Below are positions 55,745 through 64,000 of a stretch of 64,000 nt of DNA, piece after piece. Every line of letters starts with the position of its first letter. Position 1 is the first letter of the stretch. The notes beneath the pieces were generated by a model. That model ran no database searches, was not told the DNA's origin, and was given only the letters and a program-made list of their open reading frames with translations. The position numbers and the translations under genes were made by a program. Origin of the DNA: Sansalvadorimonas sp965221135 (GTDB taxonomy: Bacteria; Pseudomonadota; Gammaproteobacteria; Pseudomonadales; Endozoicomonadaceae); NCBI GenBank assembly GCA_965221135.1, contig CBDCRZ010000106.1:558001-622000 (forward strand). The letters are read 5' to 3'.

Positions 55745-56512
55745 AGAGTCTTTTTGCGGTGTCCAGATTGTGGGGGTCGCCAGTGTTAAGCAGCTCTGCA
55801 AAAACGACGATGGGGTGAGCAAGTTGTCCTTCAGGTGCCATGCATTCATTCCAGAATGGCTCAAAAAGCTCGACTGTTATTTTTGGGTGCTCCCCTTGTT
55901 TCAACTTCCGCAAGCGTGTTGCACGCATTACCTCTGCCATTTTTGCTTTATGGGTGAGATAGTTGGTGTAATGAGCTGCAGCGATTTCCCCTCCCCAGCA
56001 GCCACCAAAGGCGGCAAGGTCTATCGTATCCTGGGGGATGGGCATGTCGGTCGTGAAGGTACCGATATGGGTCTTTGTCTGTAGTGCAGGAAAAGCTTCA
56101 GCCCATTTGTGAACCAAGTCCTCTGTGTTGAGGATCTTTCTGTTTTTTGTTTTGGCTGCATTTAAGAAGCCCTGTTGTGCAAGGTCTTCGAGTACAGCGC
56201 CAGTCGCACCCAGGGCCACGCCTGCTCTTTGAGCAATAGTGCGACAGGGCGCGTCGGCAAGCTCATCCTCAATGAGAAGAGCCAGAACAATCTTTAAGCC
56301 TGCGGGTTGGAAAGCTTTACCGGGCCGGGTTGTGTTAACAACCTTCTCTTTCTTATTGCCTCGAATATAAATAAAAAATGGCGGCTGGTGGATGTAAGCG
56401 TTGCCGACAGTATCGAGAAATTGGATCTTTGCTTGTTTGAGCTGCTCTGCTTTTTGAGCGGTTATGTATGCGGCTACCAGAATTCTGTGCTCGGGATCAG
56501 GCTTTCATTTTG
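55725..56512 (-). pseudogene. AbiEi-type antitoxin/regulator, 5' truncated
   Basis: An open frame reads HRILVAAYITAQKAEQLKQA, IQFLDTVGNAYIHQPPFFIY, IRGNKKEKVVNTTRPGKAFQ, a helix-turn-helix-like ALLIEDELADAPCRTIAQRA, GATGAVLEDLAQQGFLN, WGGEIAAAHYTNYLTHKAKM, and ends YEEYIR. This is the two-domain antitoxin that pairs with AbiEii-like nucleotidyltransferases. The N-terminal 60-80 residues and the start are missing (TGA just upstream). A start at 56219 would give a product without the first domain. It overlaps the toxin gene downstream. Confidence 0.72.
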
Positions 56513-56909
56513 AGGAGGTTGGCAGTTTTCTGTCGATATTTTGAGGTGTTTATTGAGGTTAGGTCATTTTGTTCAATATTTTATGATGTTCATTGTTTGT
56601 GAGCACGGTAAATAAGTGAACAGTGGGATGCAGGTGGGGAGGGAATAGTACCGCTAATGGTGGTTGCCGGTACTTTTTGGATAATCCGATGTCAGGGAAT
56701 ATCGCCAATATCGCCAATATCAGCTGTAAAGGAGGGAATACGGTATAACGCCCTTGGCGTTCCAGGTCGGATAGTTCACACTGATCCATAACGGCAAAGG
56801 CTCGTTCCAGTTGCAGCATGGAATGTTGGAAGCTGTCAAAGCGCCGTATCTAGAGACATCCTTACACATTGGGTGTTTTCGCGAATCATTCAGAGTATTG
56901 CTAGTAAAT
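56513..56909. other. Gene-poor spacer
   Basis: No gene is supported in these roughly 400 bases. It includes ATCGCCAAT tandem copies near 56699-56716 and ends at the IS4 target site. Confidence 0.4.
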
Positions 56910-56920
56910 GACTCCGACCA
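56910..56920. repeat. 11-bp target-site duplication, left
   Basis: GACTCCGACCA, repeated exactly at 58480-58490 on the other side of the element. Its complement is TGGTCGGAGTC, the dispersed motif. Confidence 0.9.
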
Positions 56921-58479
56921 GAATGGCACTAACTTAAGCCCGGTCGACATCAATTTGTGAGGAATATATCACTCGGGAATGGGATAATTCCGTATGATAA
57001 AAACAACACTCTTCCTGCCAGGCTTTCATCTACCGTCCCTGCGTCGTAAACCCCGGTCCGCCAGCCAGAAGCTTGTCGCTCAACGTGACCAGATCAAGAA
57101 GTCAAACCTGACCCAGATGGGTGAATACTTCGGGTCATTCATTCATCACAAAGCCACAGAACAATCTTCCTCTGGGGCATTCAGTCGAAGGCGCTTGTTT
57201 ACGAAGGCCAATAGTTTCTGGGGGTTCTTTTCACAAGTTCTTGATGCAGACGGTGGTTGTCGGGAAGTCGTCCGCAAAATTCAGGCCTTTGCTGCCAAGA
57301 ACCCTATCAAGACACCTTCCTCATCTACAGCAGCCTACTGTAAGGCCCGCAGGAAGCTTGAGCAAACAATGTTGGATGAGGTTCTCCAGCAAACATCTGA
57401 TGAGCTTCTGAAAAACGACATTGGTCGCTCCTGGCATAACCGTCGAGTACTTGTCGTTGATGGAACCGGACTCAGCATGCCTGATACAGAGGCTAATCAG
57501 GAGGTATGGCCCCAATCCAAGAACCAAAAACCTGGCTGTGGTTTTCCCTCAGCACGCTTGTGTGCCTGCTTTGATCTGCACACAGGCGGACTGGTCAGTT
57601 ACCGTATGGGCAACAAAAAAAATCATGAGTTGCCATTACTGCGGCAACAGTGGGATACGTTCCAGGCCGGTGATATTTTCTTGGGAGATAAAGGGTTTTG
57701 TAGTTATTTTGATGTCGCCAAATTTCAGGGGCGGGGTGTTGATTCCGTCATTACCCTTGCACGGCGAACACCGGTAAAGGACAGTGAAGCTCTAGAGGTT
57801 TTGGGGGCGGATGACTTACTGATTACATGGCCAAAGCCTAAATGGTACAAAAATCTGAGCTATTCCTTTCAGGATTGGGAGAGCCTCCCTGAACAGCTAG
57901 TGTTACGTCAGATCAAAGTCACCGTCGACCAGCCTGGTTATAGGGTGAAACAGTTCTACATTGTGACGACATTGACGGATGCTGAAGGTTATCCAGCGAG
58001 AGATGTCGCTGAACTTTATTATCGTCGCTGGGATGTTGAACTCTTTTTCCGGGATATAAAAACGACATTAGGCATGGACATTTTACGCTGCAAATCTCCG
58101 GAAATGATATATAAAGAAATCACAATGCATTTGATTGTTTATAACAGTTTGCGAATGCTCATGTTGAAAGCCTCGCAGAAACACGCCTCACCTCTCAGTC
58201 AGATAAGCGTCAAAGCAAGCCTGCAGGCACTAAGACAGTGGGAACCTCTCATAGGTGTCCCTGAAGCTGACAAGACGGGAGAAAAGCAACGGCTAATGAG
58301 TTTATTCTACAAAGCAATCGCCGGCGCAACTGTACCCGCCAGGCCAGGGCGCAGGGAACCATGGTGTGTTAAGCGCAGGCCCAAGCCTTATCAGCTGATG
58401 TCGGCACCAAGGGCATCGATGGTTGAGCTGGAACACCGGGGTAAAAGCCGTGGCAAGAAGCTTTAAGTTAGTGCCATTC
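56921..58479 (+). mobile_element. Complete IS4-family insertion sequence
   Basis: 1,559 bp bounded by inverted repeats GAATGGCACTAACTTAA (left) and its complement at the right end (..TTAAGTTAGTGCCATTC). The exact 11-bp target duplication and an intact transposase indicate recent, probably active, transposition. A fragment of the same element lies at 41892-42043. Confidence 0.93.
56994..58466 (+). CDS. IS4-family DDE transposase
   Basis: 490 residues. Catalytic residues are visible: VLVVDGTGLSMPDT (first D), GDIFLGDKGFCSYFDVAKFQ (second D), and ELYYRRWDVELFFRDIKT with the IS4 signature Y-x2-R-x3-E-x6-K. An N-terminal helical domain carries the FSRRRLFTKANSFWGFF segment. The basic C-terminus ends HRGKSRGKKL 13 bases before the right IS end. 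The ATG is 73 bases inside the left end. No lesion is seen, in contrast to most neighbouring genes. Confidence 0.93.
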   Translation: MIKTTLFLPGFHLPSLRRKPRSASQKLVAQRDQIKKSNLTQMGEYFGSFIHHKATEQSSSGAFSRRRLFTKANSFWGFFSQVLDADGGCREVVRKIQAFAAKNPIKTPSSSTAAYCKARRKLEQTMLDEVLQQTSDELLKNDIGRSWHNRRVLVVDGTGLSMPDTEANQEVWPQSKNQKPGCGFPSARLCACFDLHTGGLVSYRMGNKKNHELPLLRQQWDTFQAGDIFLGDKGFCSYFDVAKFQGRGVDSVITLARRTPVKDSEALEVLGADDLLITWPKPKWYKNLSYSFQDWESLPEQLVLRQIKVTVDQPGYRVKQFYIVTTLTDAEGYPARDVAELYYRRWDVELFFRDIKTTLGMDILRCKSPEMIYKEITMHLIVYNSLRMLMLKASQKHASPLSQISVKASLQALRQWEPLIGVPEADKTGEKQRLMSLFYKAIAGATVPARPGRREPWCVKRRPKPYQLMSAPRASMVELEHRGKSRGKKL

Positions 58480-58490
58480 GACTCCGACCA
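58480..58490. repeat. 11-bp target-site duplication, right
   Basis: GACTCCGACCA, immediately outside the right inverted repeat. It matches 56910-56920. Confidence 0.9.
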
Positions 58491-58625
58491 CTTTTCTCTG
58501 ATTTATACGGAAAGTATCTATGACAGTACCTGCTTAGATAAACCTTGTCTGATAAGCATGTTGTAACTGATATGCGATATTTGTACATTGCCCTCGCTCA
58601 TTCGAGCATACCTAAGGGTAAAGAC

Positions 58626-59153
58626 ATGACTAGCATGAAAGAAGCGCAGCTTGGTATTGAGCAGGCGCAGAAAGAACAGCTTGTTCAAAAACTTAACTCT
58701 GTATATTGCGAGAGAGAAGCACTTGAAAACCAGATAAGGGCTTGTCAGTGGAATACGCAAGGTGGCCGAAGTTCTGAGTTTAATCAGATATTGTCAGCGG
58801 TATCATCCGACTCGCATTCTTTTCATCGTTCGTCACAATCCCGAACTCAGCAAACTATACAGCCATTTTGGCCCTCAAATGAGGTTGCAGAGAGGATTAG
58901 TATGATGGGGGCTAGAATAGAATCCACGTACCAGGGGATGAGTGAATTCTCTGGGATTAAACCCCCACCAAGCAGTACCGACGTTCATCAAAATGCTGAA
59001 TATTTAACGAAAGCCTGTGAACAGTTTACTCAAACAACCAGGCAAGCAATAAAGGTTGCTCGACAAGCTTGTGATGAAGTAACAGTGCAGGTTCTTACGG
59101 ATCAACTTCGCCCGGCAGAACAGCTGGCTACTCAAATGAAACGGTTTCAATAA
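58626..59153 (+). CDS. Hypothetical coiled-coil protein
   Basis: 175 residues from ATG 58626, with AAGGG eight bases upstream (an in-frame start at 58545 is less likely). The first 40 residues form a charged helix (EAQLGIEQAQKEQLVQKLNS), then a Ser/Gln-rich stretch (SDSHSFHRSSQSRTQQT), and a helical end (LRPAEQLATQMKRF). No signal peptide, membrane segment or known family is seen. Six cysteines are scattered. It could be a small effector-like or structural protein; nothing decides this. Confidence 0.55.
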   Translation: MTSMKEAQLGIEQAQKEQLVQKLNSVYCEREALENQIRACQWNTQGGRSSEFNQILSAVSSDSHSFHRSSQSRTQQTIQPFWPSNEVAERISMMGARIESTYQGMSEFSGIKPPPSSTDVHQNAEYLTKACEQFTQTTRQAIKVARQACDEVTVQVLTDQLRPAEQLATQMKRFQ

Positions 59154-59403
59154 CTAGCTCTGTAATCTACAAATAGTGCTTCAATGGATTGAGGCACTCT
59201 GCTTTATAACGGCGCGACCCAGGAGCGAAGCAATAGGCCATTTATAGAGCGTGTTGATGAGGTACTACCTAAAATGGCTCCGATTCCTTTCCCGTGACGG
59301 GGAACCACAGTCATTTGTTATGCGTGGAGACAATATTGTTACTTATTATTTGCCCGGACAGTGATAGTGTGTAGTTAATGGTTTCTGGTTTGTGTTGCTT
59401 CTT
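59154..59403. other. Spacer without recognised feature
   Basis: No gene, repeat or hairpin stands out. Confidence 0.3.
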
Positions 59404-59799
59404 ATGCTGTTAGTGAAAAATAGTACAAGGCTTTTAAAGTTATCGATTATTGCTCTGACACTTTATTTTCCATGCTCTAATGCGATTTCTTACGACGATA
59501 TTCGTATTCGTAATGATGAATTGAAGCCGTATTATCAATTGTTATTTGGAGAATATCCATACTTGAAAAAAGGATGTGTTATTGGATTGGGAACTGGTAT
59601 TGCCCTTGTTTATCTATTAGAAGGGTTGAATATCGATGATCCAGATAGGTTCGGACTTGTTTACGCCCCTGTTGAGCGACTTCCAAGAAATTTACTAATG
59701 GTTTCTCTGGTTGGTGCACTTGGATGTGGAGCTGGTTTTATCTACGACCTTATTGAACCTGTATCCTTAGAATTAGAAATATATCATCCTCAGAAATAA
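59404..59799 (+). CDS. Hypothetical exported or membrane protein
   Basis: 131 residues from ATG 59404. The first 28 residues look like a signal peptide or anchor (LLKLSIIALTLYFPCSNA). The mature part has two more hydrophobic segments (GCVIGLGTGIALVYLLEGL; LLMVSLVGALGCGAGFIYDL). A small two-helix membrane protein is the best description. No family is recognised. An upstream in-frame start at 59392 would add four residues. Confidence 0.5.
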   Translation: MLLVKNSTRLLKLSIIALTLYFPCSNAISYDDIRIRNDELKPYYQLLFGEYPYLKKGCVIGLGTGIALVYLLEGLNIDDPDRFGLVYAPVERLPRNLLMVSLVGALGCGAGFIYDLIEPVSLELEIYHPQK

Positions 59800-59887
59800 G
59801 CACCTTAGTCAATACTTATTATCGATAGTGGATGTTTGATGTGCATAACGCCAAATTCATCGGCTACCGAAGTCACCTGAATTTTTG

Positions 59888-60358
59888 TTAGGTACGTGAT
59901 GATTTAAAGAATTGGAGTCTGGTTACTACCCATGATAAGCACAACCCCAACCCTAGTGATAAAACCCCAAACCAAGGAATAAAAACAAATACAAGTGCTG
60001 ATGTTGATGATATCCGATCACCCTCATATGAAGGTAACCAAGCATAAATATGCATGGGAATCATACAGGACAATATTGAAACAACCCCAAGCAGGGCATA
60101 GCAATTTAGTTTTTTACTATCAATAACAGTTCCAAATGAGTTGCAAAATAAACAATGCAATAAAAATGGAATTAAACCATAAGTAGATAATAGAAGCAGA
60201 CTAACACCTTCATGAAACTGTCCGTTTAGAATACAAGTGATTAGCTCTCGAATTGATACATTTTTTACAACTATCTCAAGAAACAGAACTACTGATGGTG
60301 TTGTAATAATGCCAATGATTAGAATTGCTACAACCCATTTTATTCTTAATGAGTGCAT
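59888..60358 (-). CDS. Hypothetical four-helix membrane protein
   Basis: 156 residues from ATG 60358. Hydrophobic stretches: VVAILIIGIITTPSVVLFLE, VSLLLLSTYGLIPFLLHCLF, YALLGVVSILSCMIPMHIY, and LVFVFIPWFGVLSLGLGLCL. It ends with a basic cytoplasmic-type tail. No known family. It stands alone, divergent from the IS110 remnant. Confidence 0.55.
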   Translation of the reverse strand: MHSLRIKWVVAILIIGIITTPSVVLFLEIVVKNVSIRELITCILNGQFHEGVSLLLLSTYGLIPFLLHCLFCNSFGTVIDSKKLNCYALLGVVSILSCMIPMHIYAWLPSYEGDRISSTSALVFVFIPWFGVLSLGLGLCLSWVVTRLQFFKSSRT

Positions 60359-60487
60359 TGTTCATCTCGACAGTAGCGGAGTTTTTTATGATAATAGCAC
60401 CTAACGAATGATATGGACTCCCCCCACTTACGGCAACAAGTGCCAGACTAACGATTTACGAAGTACGTTGTAAGCAGGAGAAGTCCG

Positions 60488-60732
60488 ATGAAAGTCTTAA
60501 CCATTAGTATTGATCTGGCAAAAGATTCTTTCAGCCTTCATGGTGTCGATCAACACGGGAAGGTCAAGATTCGTAAAACGTCACAAGCTTCTGGAGACGA
60601 TGCTCAGTTACCTTCTTCACTGATCGCCATGGAAGCGTGTTCTGGTGCGCACCATTGGTCTCGTGTCTTCCAGTCACTTGAGCAGCAACATGATGTACGC
60701 ATCATCGCACCTAAGTATGTCGCGCCCTATCG
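60488..60732 (+). pseudogene. IS110-family transposase fragment
   Basis: MKVLTISIDLAKDSFSLHGV (first DEDD aspartate), then after a small internal loss AQLPSSLIAMEACSGAHHWS and VRIIAPKYVAPYR. It is cut by the ISAs1 end at 60733. Different from the IS110 relic at 45710. Confidence 0.75.
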
Positions 60733-61561
60733 CAGGGAAAAAGCATGAAAGTCCTTACCAGCATTGGCCTCAGGCATCACTCAAGATCGGAGCACCCGCT
60801 ATAACCTGACTCAAATACTCAGTACTCATGGCCGATCGTCTCATTTTCCGTTTTATACCTCCTTTGAATGTTTTTCATTCTTCAGACGGTTCAGCGCAAT
60901 GAGCCTGAACCCAGCCAGGATTTCTGCATCATCATCTCGCCTGATACGGCAGTCATCTTCAGACACCGGACATCGCAACATCAAGAACATAGTGCAAACT
61001 GTTCTCTATGCCCCAATGTTCCCGAGTACTCGTTGCCAGCTTATTTGCCGATAACTCGGCAAAACTTATGTAATACCGAACGCTCACATTCTCAATATTT
61101 TGCGGCGTTCTTCCCTCCTGACGAAAAGCGATTACAGCCCCCATTGTGCGCATCCCTTTCCTGTCAAATGAGAGGTTAACGAACTCATCAAACAGGTCAC
61201 TCACAACATGAATGCGATGTTCATCTCGACCAGGGTTTTTCTCTTCTGTTTCATACACAGATTCGTAGGAACCCGCCAGAATTTTTCCAAAGTCTTCAAT
61301 ATCCTCCCAACTCGCTGAACCGCCAATAACGGCACAGGTCATCATCAAGAGAATATCCGTGAGCTTATGTTGTGTTTTCCACGACTGGCGATAATCTTTA
61401 AGAATAGAAAGATGATGAATCAAGCTGAATGCGTTCACTTTAAAGTGGTTCATTATTCGTCATCTGATGTATAAGGCCGCAGGTGTATGGTAAGGGAAAC
61501 TCGAAATTTAAAATGCTATGCGAACCCATTGATAGCGCTGGCTTTTCATGCTGTTTCCCTG
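60733..61561 (-). mobile_element. Internally deleted ISAs1-family element
   Basis: Ends CAGGGAAAAAGCATGAAAG (60733) and its complement with one mismatch ending at 61561. The transposase on the minus strand starts at 61453 (MNHFKVNAFSLIHHLSILKD) and jumps from EDIEDFGK directly to ILAGSYESVYETEEK, losing about 175 codons with the first catalytic residues. The frame breaks again after LHYVLDVAMS. Inserted into the IS110 remnant. Confidence 0.83.
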
Positions 61562-61610
61562 ATGCTGAATCCAGGCAAGTCAGGCTCAAGCAGGAGTGAA
61601 AGAACAGAGA

Positions 61611-62324
61611 TTAGCTAGAGACTTCACAAAATTCCTTTTCAGCAGGGGGAACAAATGTGAGTTTGTCACTCATTTTTTGCACATCTTCCCAGCGTTGTTT
61701 GCGCAGGGCTGCACGGGCTTCCGGGCTCTGTCTGTTCAGGGGGGATGTGACGTCATCAATTATGTTGAGCTCACGATCTATACCAACACTGAAACCTTTA
61801 TGCAGAGCGTCTATGGCAGTTTCCCGAATACAGGCACCGTCGAAACACCCCATAATCATCACATCTGTGACCTCGGCTTCATTCAGATACTGGTCAAGCT
61901 GGACTCTGATTTCTTCATTGGATGCCCGGGAGCCTCGTTTGGGGAATTCCCGGCGGGAGTGGAAGGCACTGTTATCTTTTTTGACCAGGATTTTGTACGT
62001 GGCGTTTTTCTTCATTTTGAGATAGAGGGATAAAATGGTTGGTTTTTCACCGGCATAATTGACGTCAACGTAAAACATACCAGGCCTGTCCGCAAAGTGA
62101 TCAATGATCCTGGCCTGTTCTTCAACCACACGGCTGAATTCCGGCTCTGTGTATCGATCCATAAACCCGGTTTGCATATCAATCAGCAGAAGGGCGACTT
62201 TTTTTCCTTCGTCAAGTAATCCGTTAATGTACACGATTGTATCTTCCCAGCCAGCGTAACAGCTGTTCGTAAAGGTAACGATAAGACAGAAAAGCGGAAA
62301 CCGTATTCTGGGAGGAATATTCAC
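61611..62324 (-). CDS. Secreted isochorismatase-like cysteine hydrolase
   Basis: 237 residues from ATG 62324. The N-terminus PLFCLIVTFTNSCYA-GWEDT is a signal peptide. The fold carries the family's catalytic triad positions: Asp in VALLLIDMQTGFMD, Lys in ILVKKDNSAF, and the nucleophile Cys in IMGCFDGACIRETAIDALHK. Members hydrolyse isochorismate, nicotinamide or related amides in the cytoplasm, so a signal peptide is unusual. Substrate is unknown. It is intact and isolated between IS and intron debris. Confidence 0.8.
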   Translation of the reverse strand: MNIPPRIRFPLFCLIVTFTNSCYAGWEDTIVYINGLLDEGKKVALLLIDMQTGFMDRYTEPEFSRVVEEQARIIDHFADRPGMFYVDVNYAGEKPTILSLYLKMKKNATYKILVKKDNSAFHSRREFPKRGSRASNEEIRVQLDQYLNEAEVTDVMIMGCFDGACIRETAIDALHKGFSVGIDRELNIIDDVTSPLNRQSPEARAALRKQRWEDVQKMSDKLTFVPPAEKEFCEVSS

Positions 62325-62698
62325 GGGCTATCTGCGGACCAGATTCCTCCAAGTCTGAGAAACGAGTTTCGTATTGTCCAACAGAAAGTGAAATAGAATT
62401 CTATGGGAAAAGACTGGGAGGGCGTGCAGCCCTCGCTCTGTCTCGGTATCAGGCGATTATGCGCAGCGTATCGTATCCGGTACAGGGAGTTCCGATTGAG
62501 TTGTTTATAGCAACTTGTTCCATTCCTGCCAGAGCATCGCTATAACAACAAATGACAGGGCAAAAGCCCATAAACAGGTCGTATATAGAGCTGACGTAAT
62601 CCAGTAATGTTATTAGAAACCGGTGCTTGACAGCGGGGGGAGTCCATATAGCCAAATGCAGGGGCTGCGCCTCGGGCGCAGACCCCTGGAATTTTTTG
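62325..62698. other. Spacer with a possible gene remnant
   Basis: No confident gene. The minus strand from about 62655 to 62449 has an open reading (RFLITLLDYVSSIYDLFMGF, CYSDALAGMEQVAINNSIGT) that could be the end of a gene truncated by the intron at 62699. No family is recognised. Confidence 0.3.
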
Positions 62699-63050
62699 GT
62701 ACGCCCGGCATGGGCATGAATTTATGGGGTGCAAGTCCCCTGTGGGAAACCGGCATTGTTCGTAATAGAGCAATGATAACCACTAGCCGACGGTAAGTGC
62801 AGCCCCGCGAGGTGCTGTGCGGAGGAAGCCCGAGTGCAAAGGTGCGAGCTGATGAACAGAAATCGCATATAAGGCCGAGTCTCCGGGGCGAATGGGCCAA
62901 TGACCACGAAGCCATCCGGTTGCGAGATACGGTAAATGCGGCAGTTGTGCAATGAAAGTTCATGTTCCCTCTTTTTATGAAGAGTGGGGAAATCTGCCCG
63001 ACAGGAGTCGTTAACGAAGTGCTGAACATGGAAAGCAGAGAGGAGTCATG
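62699..63050 (+). mobile_element. Group II intron 5' fragment
   Basis: From GTACGCCCGGCATGGGC it runs almost base for base with the intron at 43704 (GGGGTGCAAGTCCCC, AACCGGCATTGTTCGTAA, GTGCAGCCCCGCGA) for about 300 bases, then is cut before the reverse transcriptase. Confidence 0.8.
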
Positions 63051-63157
63051 TGCCCTCAATAGCGAACGAGCCGACCGGCTCTTACTCGATATTGGCGATA
63101 GCACATGAAACCAGCTCTGGCTGCATTGAGGGTGCATGTAACTCGATAACGCTGACT

Positions 63158-64000
63158 TCATCGCTGAATACTAAACCGCTCCTCTGCCGCTTGGGCATGA
63201 TGCTTCAGTGACGGGGCGGGCTCCTGACACCCAATATCCCGCCCAGCCATGTGTTTGCTGGAGGAACGGGTTGGTAAAGTTTCTCGCAGGGATGACCCGA
63301 GCACCTTCAAAGCTTCTTCCGGGCCATCTGCTGTCACCACGTATTCAATCGCTTCCGTCAGCAACTCAACCTTGAGGCGTTCGGTCAGGCAGCCAGCGGG
63401 CAACCCGGGCTGTTTGTTTGTCAACAGGGCGATCTGTTCCGGATGCTGCAACAGGAGATGATCGCACAACAGGCTCACGATCAGGCCACGCTCCGATCCT
63501 TAACGCCTTGCTGTTTGCTCAACCTGTTCCAGCCGCCGCACTTTTTCCAGTCCTGAATGCAAACCTCGACCAACCACCTCAGAGAGTACAGTCTGGCAAT
63601 GTCTATATGACGCCATGACAGATTAGAAGCTACCAGGAAACGGTAGTCGTCTTCTCCCGCATACTTCAATGCCACAACAAAACGACACTTGCCGTTGGCT
63701 TTAACATAAAGCCGGGCCGCCAGCATGACGGGCTCCCCGCCTCGGATGATAAGATCGGTGTCGACTCCAGACTGGCGAGAAAAGTAATTTTGAAACCTGG
63801 CTGTTGAGTTCCTGCTTGAGGCGATTTGTGTCGAACGCAGTTGGCTGACAATCTGGGCCCCTCCCGTCAGTGCTGGAAACCCAGACACAAACGCCCTGAT
63901 CATATTCAGCGACAGGGCTTGCAGGGTGGGAAAGTTCTCGTGATCAGGGGCCGGTTTTGCAGGCCGCTCGCGGGCTGGAATGCCTTGCACCTTGAGAGCT
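63158..64000 (-). pseudogene. IS4-type transposase, frameshifted, 5' end off window
   Basis: From the right edge: LQALSLNMIRAFVSGFPALT, VDTDLIIRGGEPVMLAARLY, FVVALKYAGEDDYRFLVASN, then the C-terminal YSLRWLVEVCIQDWKK with Y-x2-R-x3-E-x6-K spacing. A one-base slip near 63500 separates the final part (SLLCDHLLLQHPEQIALLTN, AEERFSIQR), ending at 63158. Not closely related to the intact IS4 element. Confidence 0.75.

Overview
The window reads as a gammaproteobacterial chromosome. The core genes eno, gapA and pyk have clear gammaproteobacterial character. The mixture of ISAs1, IS4 and IS110 elements, group II intron debris, secreted ankyrin-repeat proteins and many broken genes resembles large, repeat-rich genomes of marine host-associated Oceanospirillales (Endozoicomonas-like). 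That placement is an inference, not a measurement.

Layout. (1) 1-5.6 kb is housekeeping: a partial GntR/HutC regulator diverges from enolase across a 24-bp inverted repeat, followed by GAPDH and pyruvate kinase, each with its own terminator. (2) 6.0-27.6 kb is an O-antigen/capsule cluster. It opens with an ops (RfaH recruitment) element just before ddhD. DdhA-D, an Abe/Prt-type reductase and a Tyv-type epimerase form a complete route to CDP-tyvelose. Wzx, a Wzy-like polymerase, four glycosyltransferases, Gmd/Fcl/Gmm, ManC/ManB (GDP-fucose and GDP-mannose supply) and a WbaP-type initiating transferase follow. Two genes, ddhC and one GT4, carry single-base frameshifts. A nest of ISAs1 copies splits the cluster.

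(3) 27.66-48.3 kb is bounded by two copies of the tmRNA gene ssrA that share a perfect 127-bp 3' end. The right copy is complete and the left one is truncated. A decayed xis-int pair abuts the complete copy, so this looks like a roughly 20-kb integrative element with ssrA as attachment site. It holds three tandem ankyrin-repeat genes in remnants of phage tail genes, a Mu-like protease/scaffold remnant, a dead HigBA-like module, two secreted proteins of unknown function, and intron and IS debris.

(4) 48.6-54.1 kb is a second remnant of the same type of phage tail cluster, on the minus strand. It contains a single-copy ankyrin gene in the position from which the tandem array appears to derive. 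It also contains a degraded PtuA-PtuB (Septu-type) anti-phage cassette between two tail genes. (5) 54.1-64 kb is accessory DNA: a small secreted cysteine-rich protein, a broken AbiEi/AbiEii pair, an intact IS4 element with 11-bp target duplications, membrane proteins, a secreted isochorismatase-like hydrolase, and IS and intron fragments to the right edge.

The dominant theme right of 27.6 kb is decay: most accessory enzymes carry nonsense codons or frameshifts. In contrast the secreted proteins (three long ankyrin proteins, the 835-residue coiled-coil protein, the cysteine-rich protein, the isochorismatase-like protein) have open reading frames.
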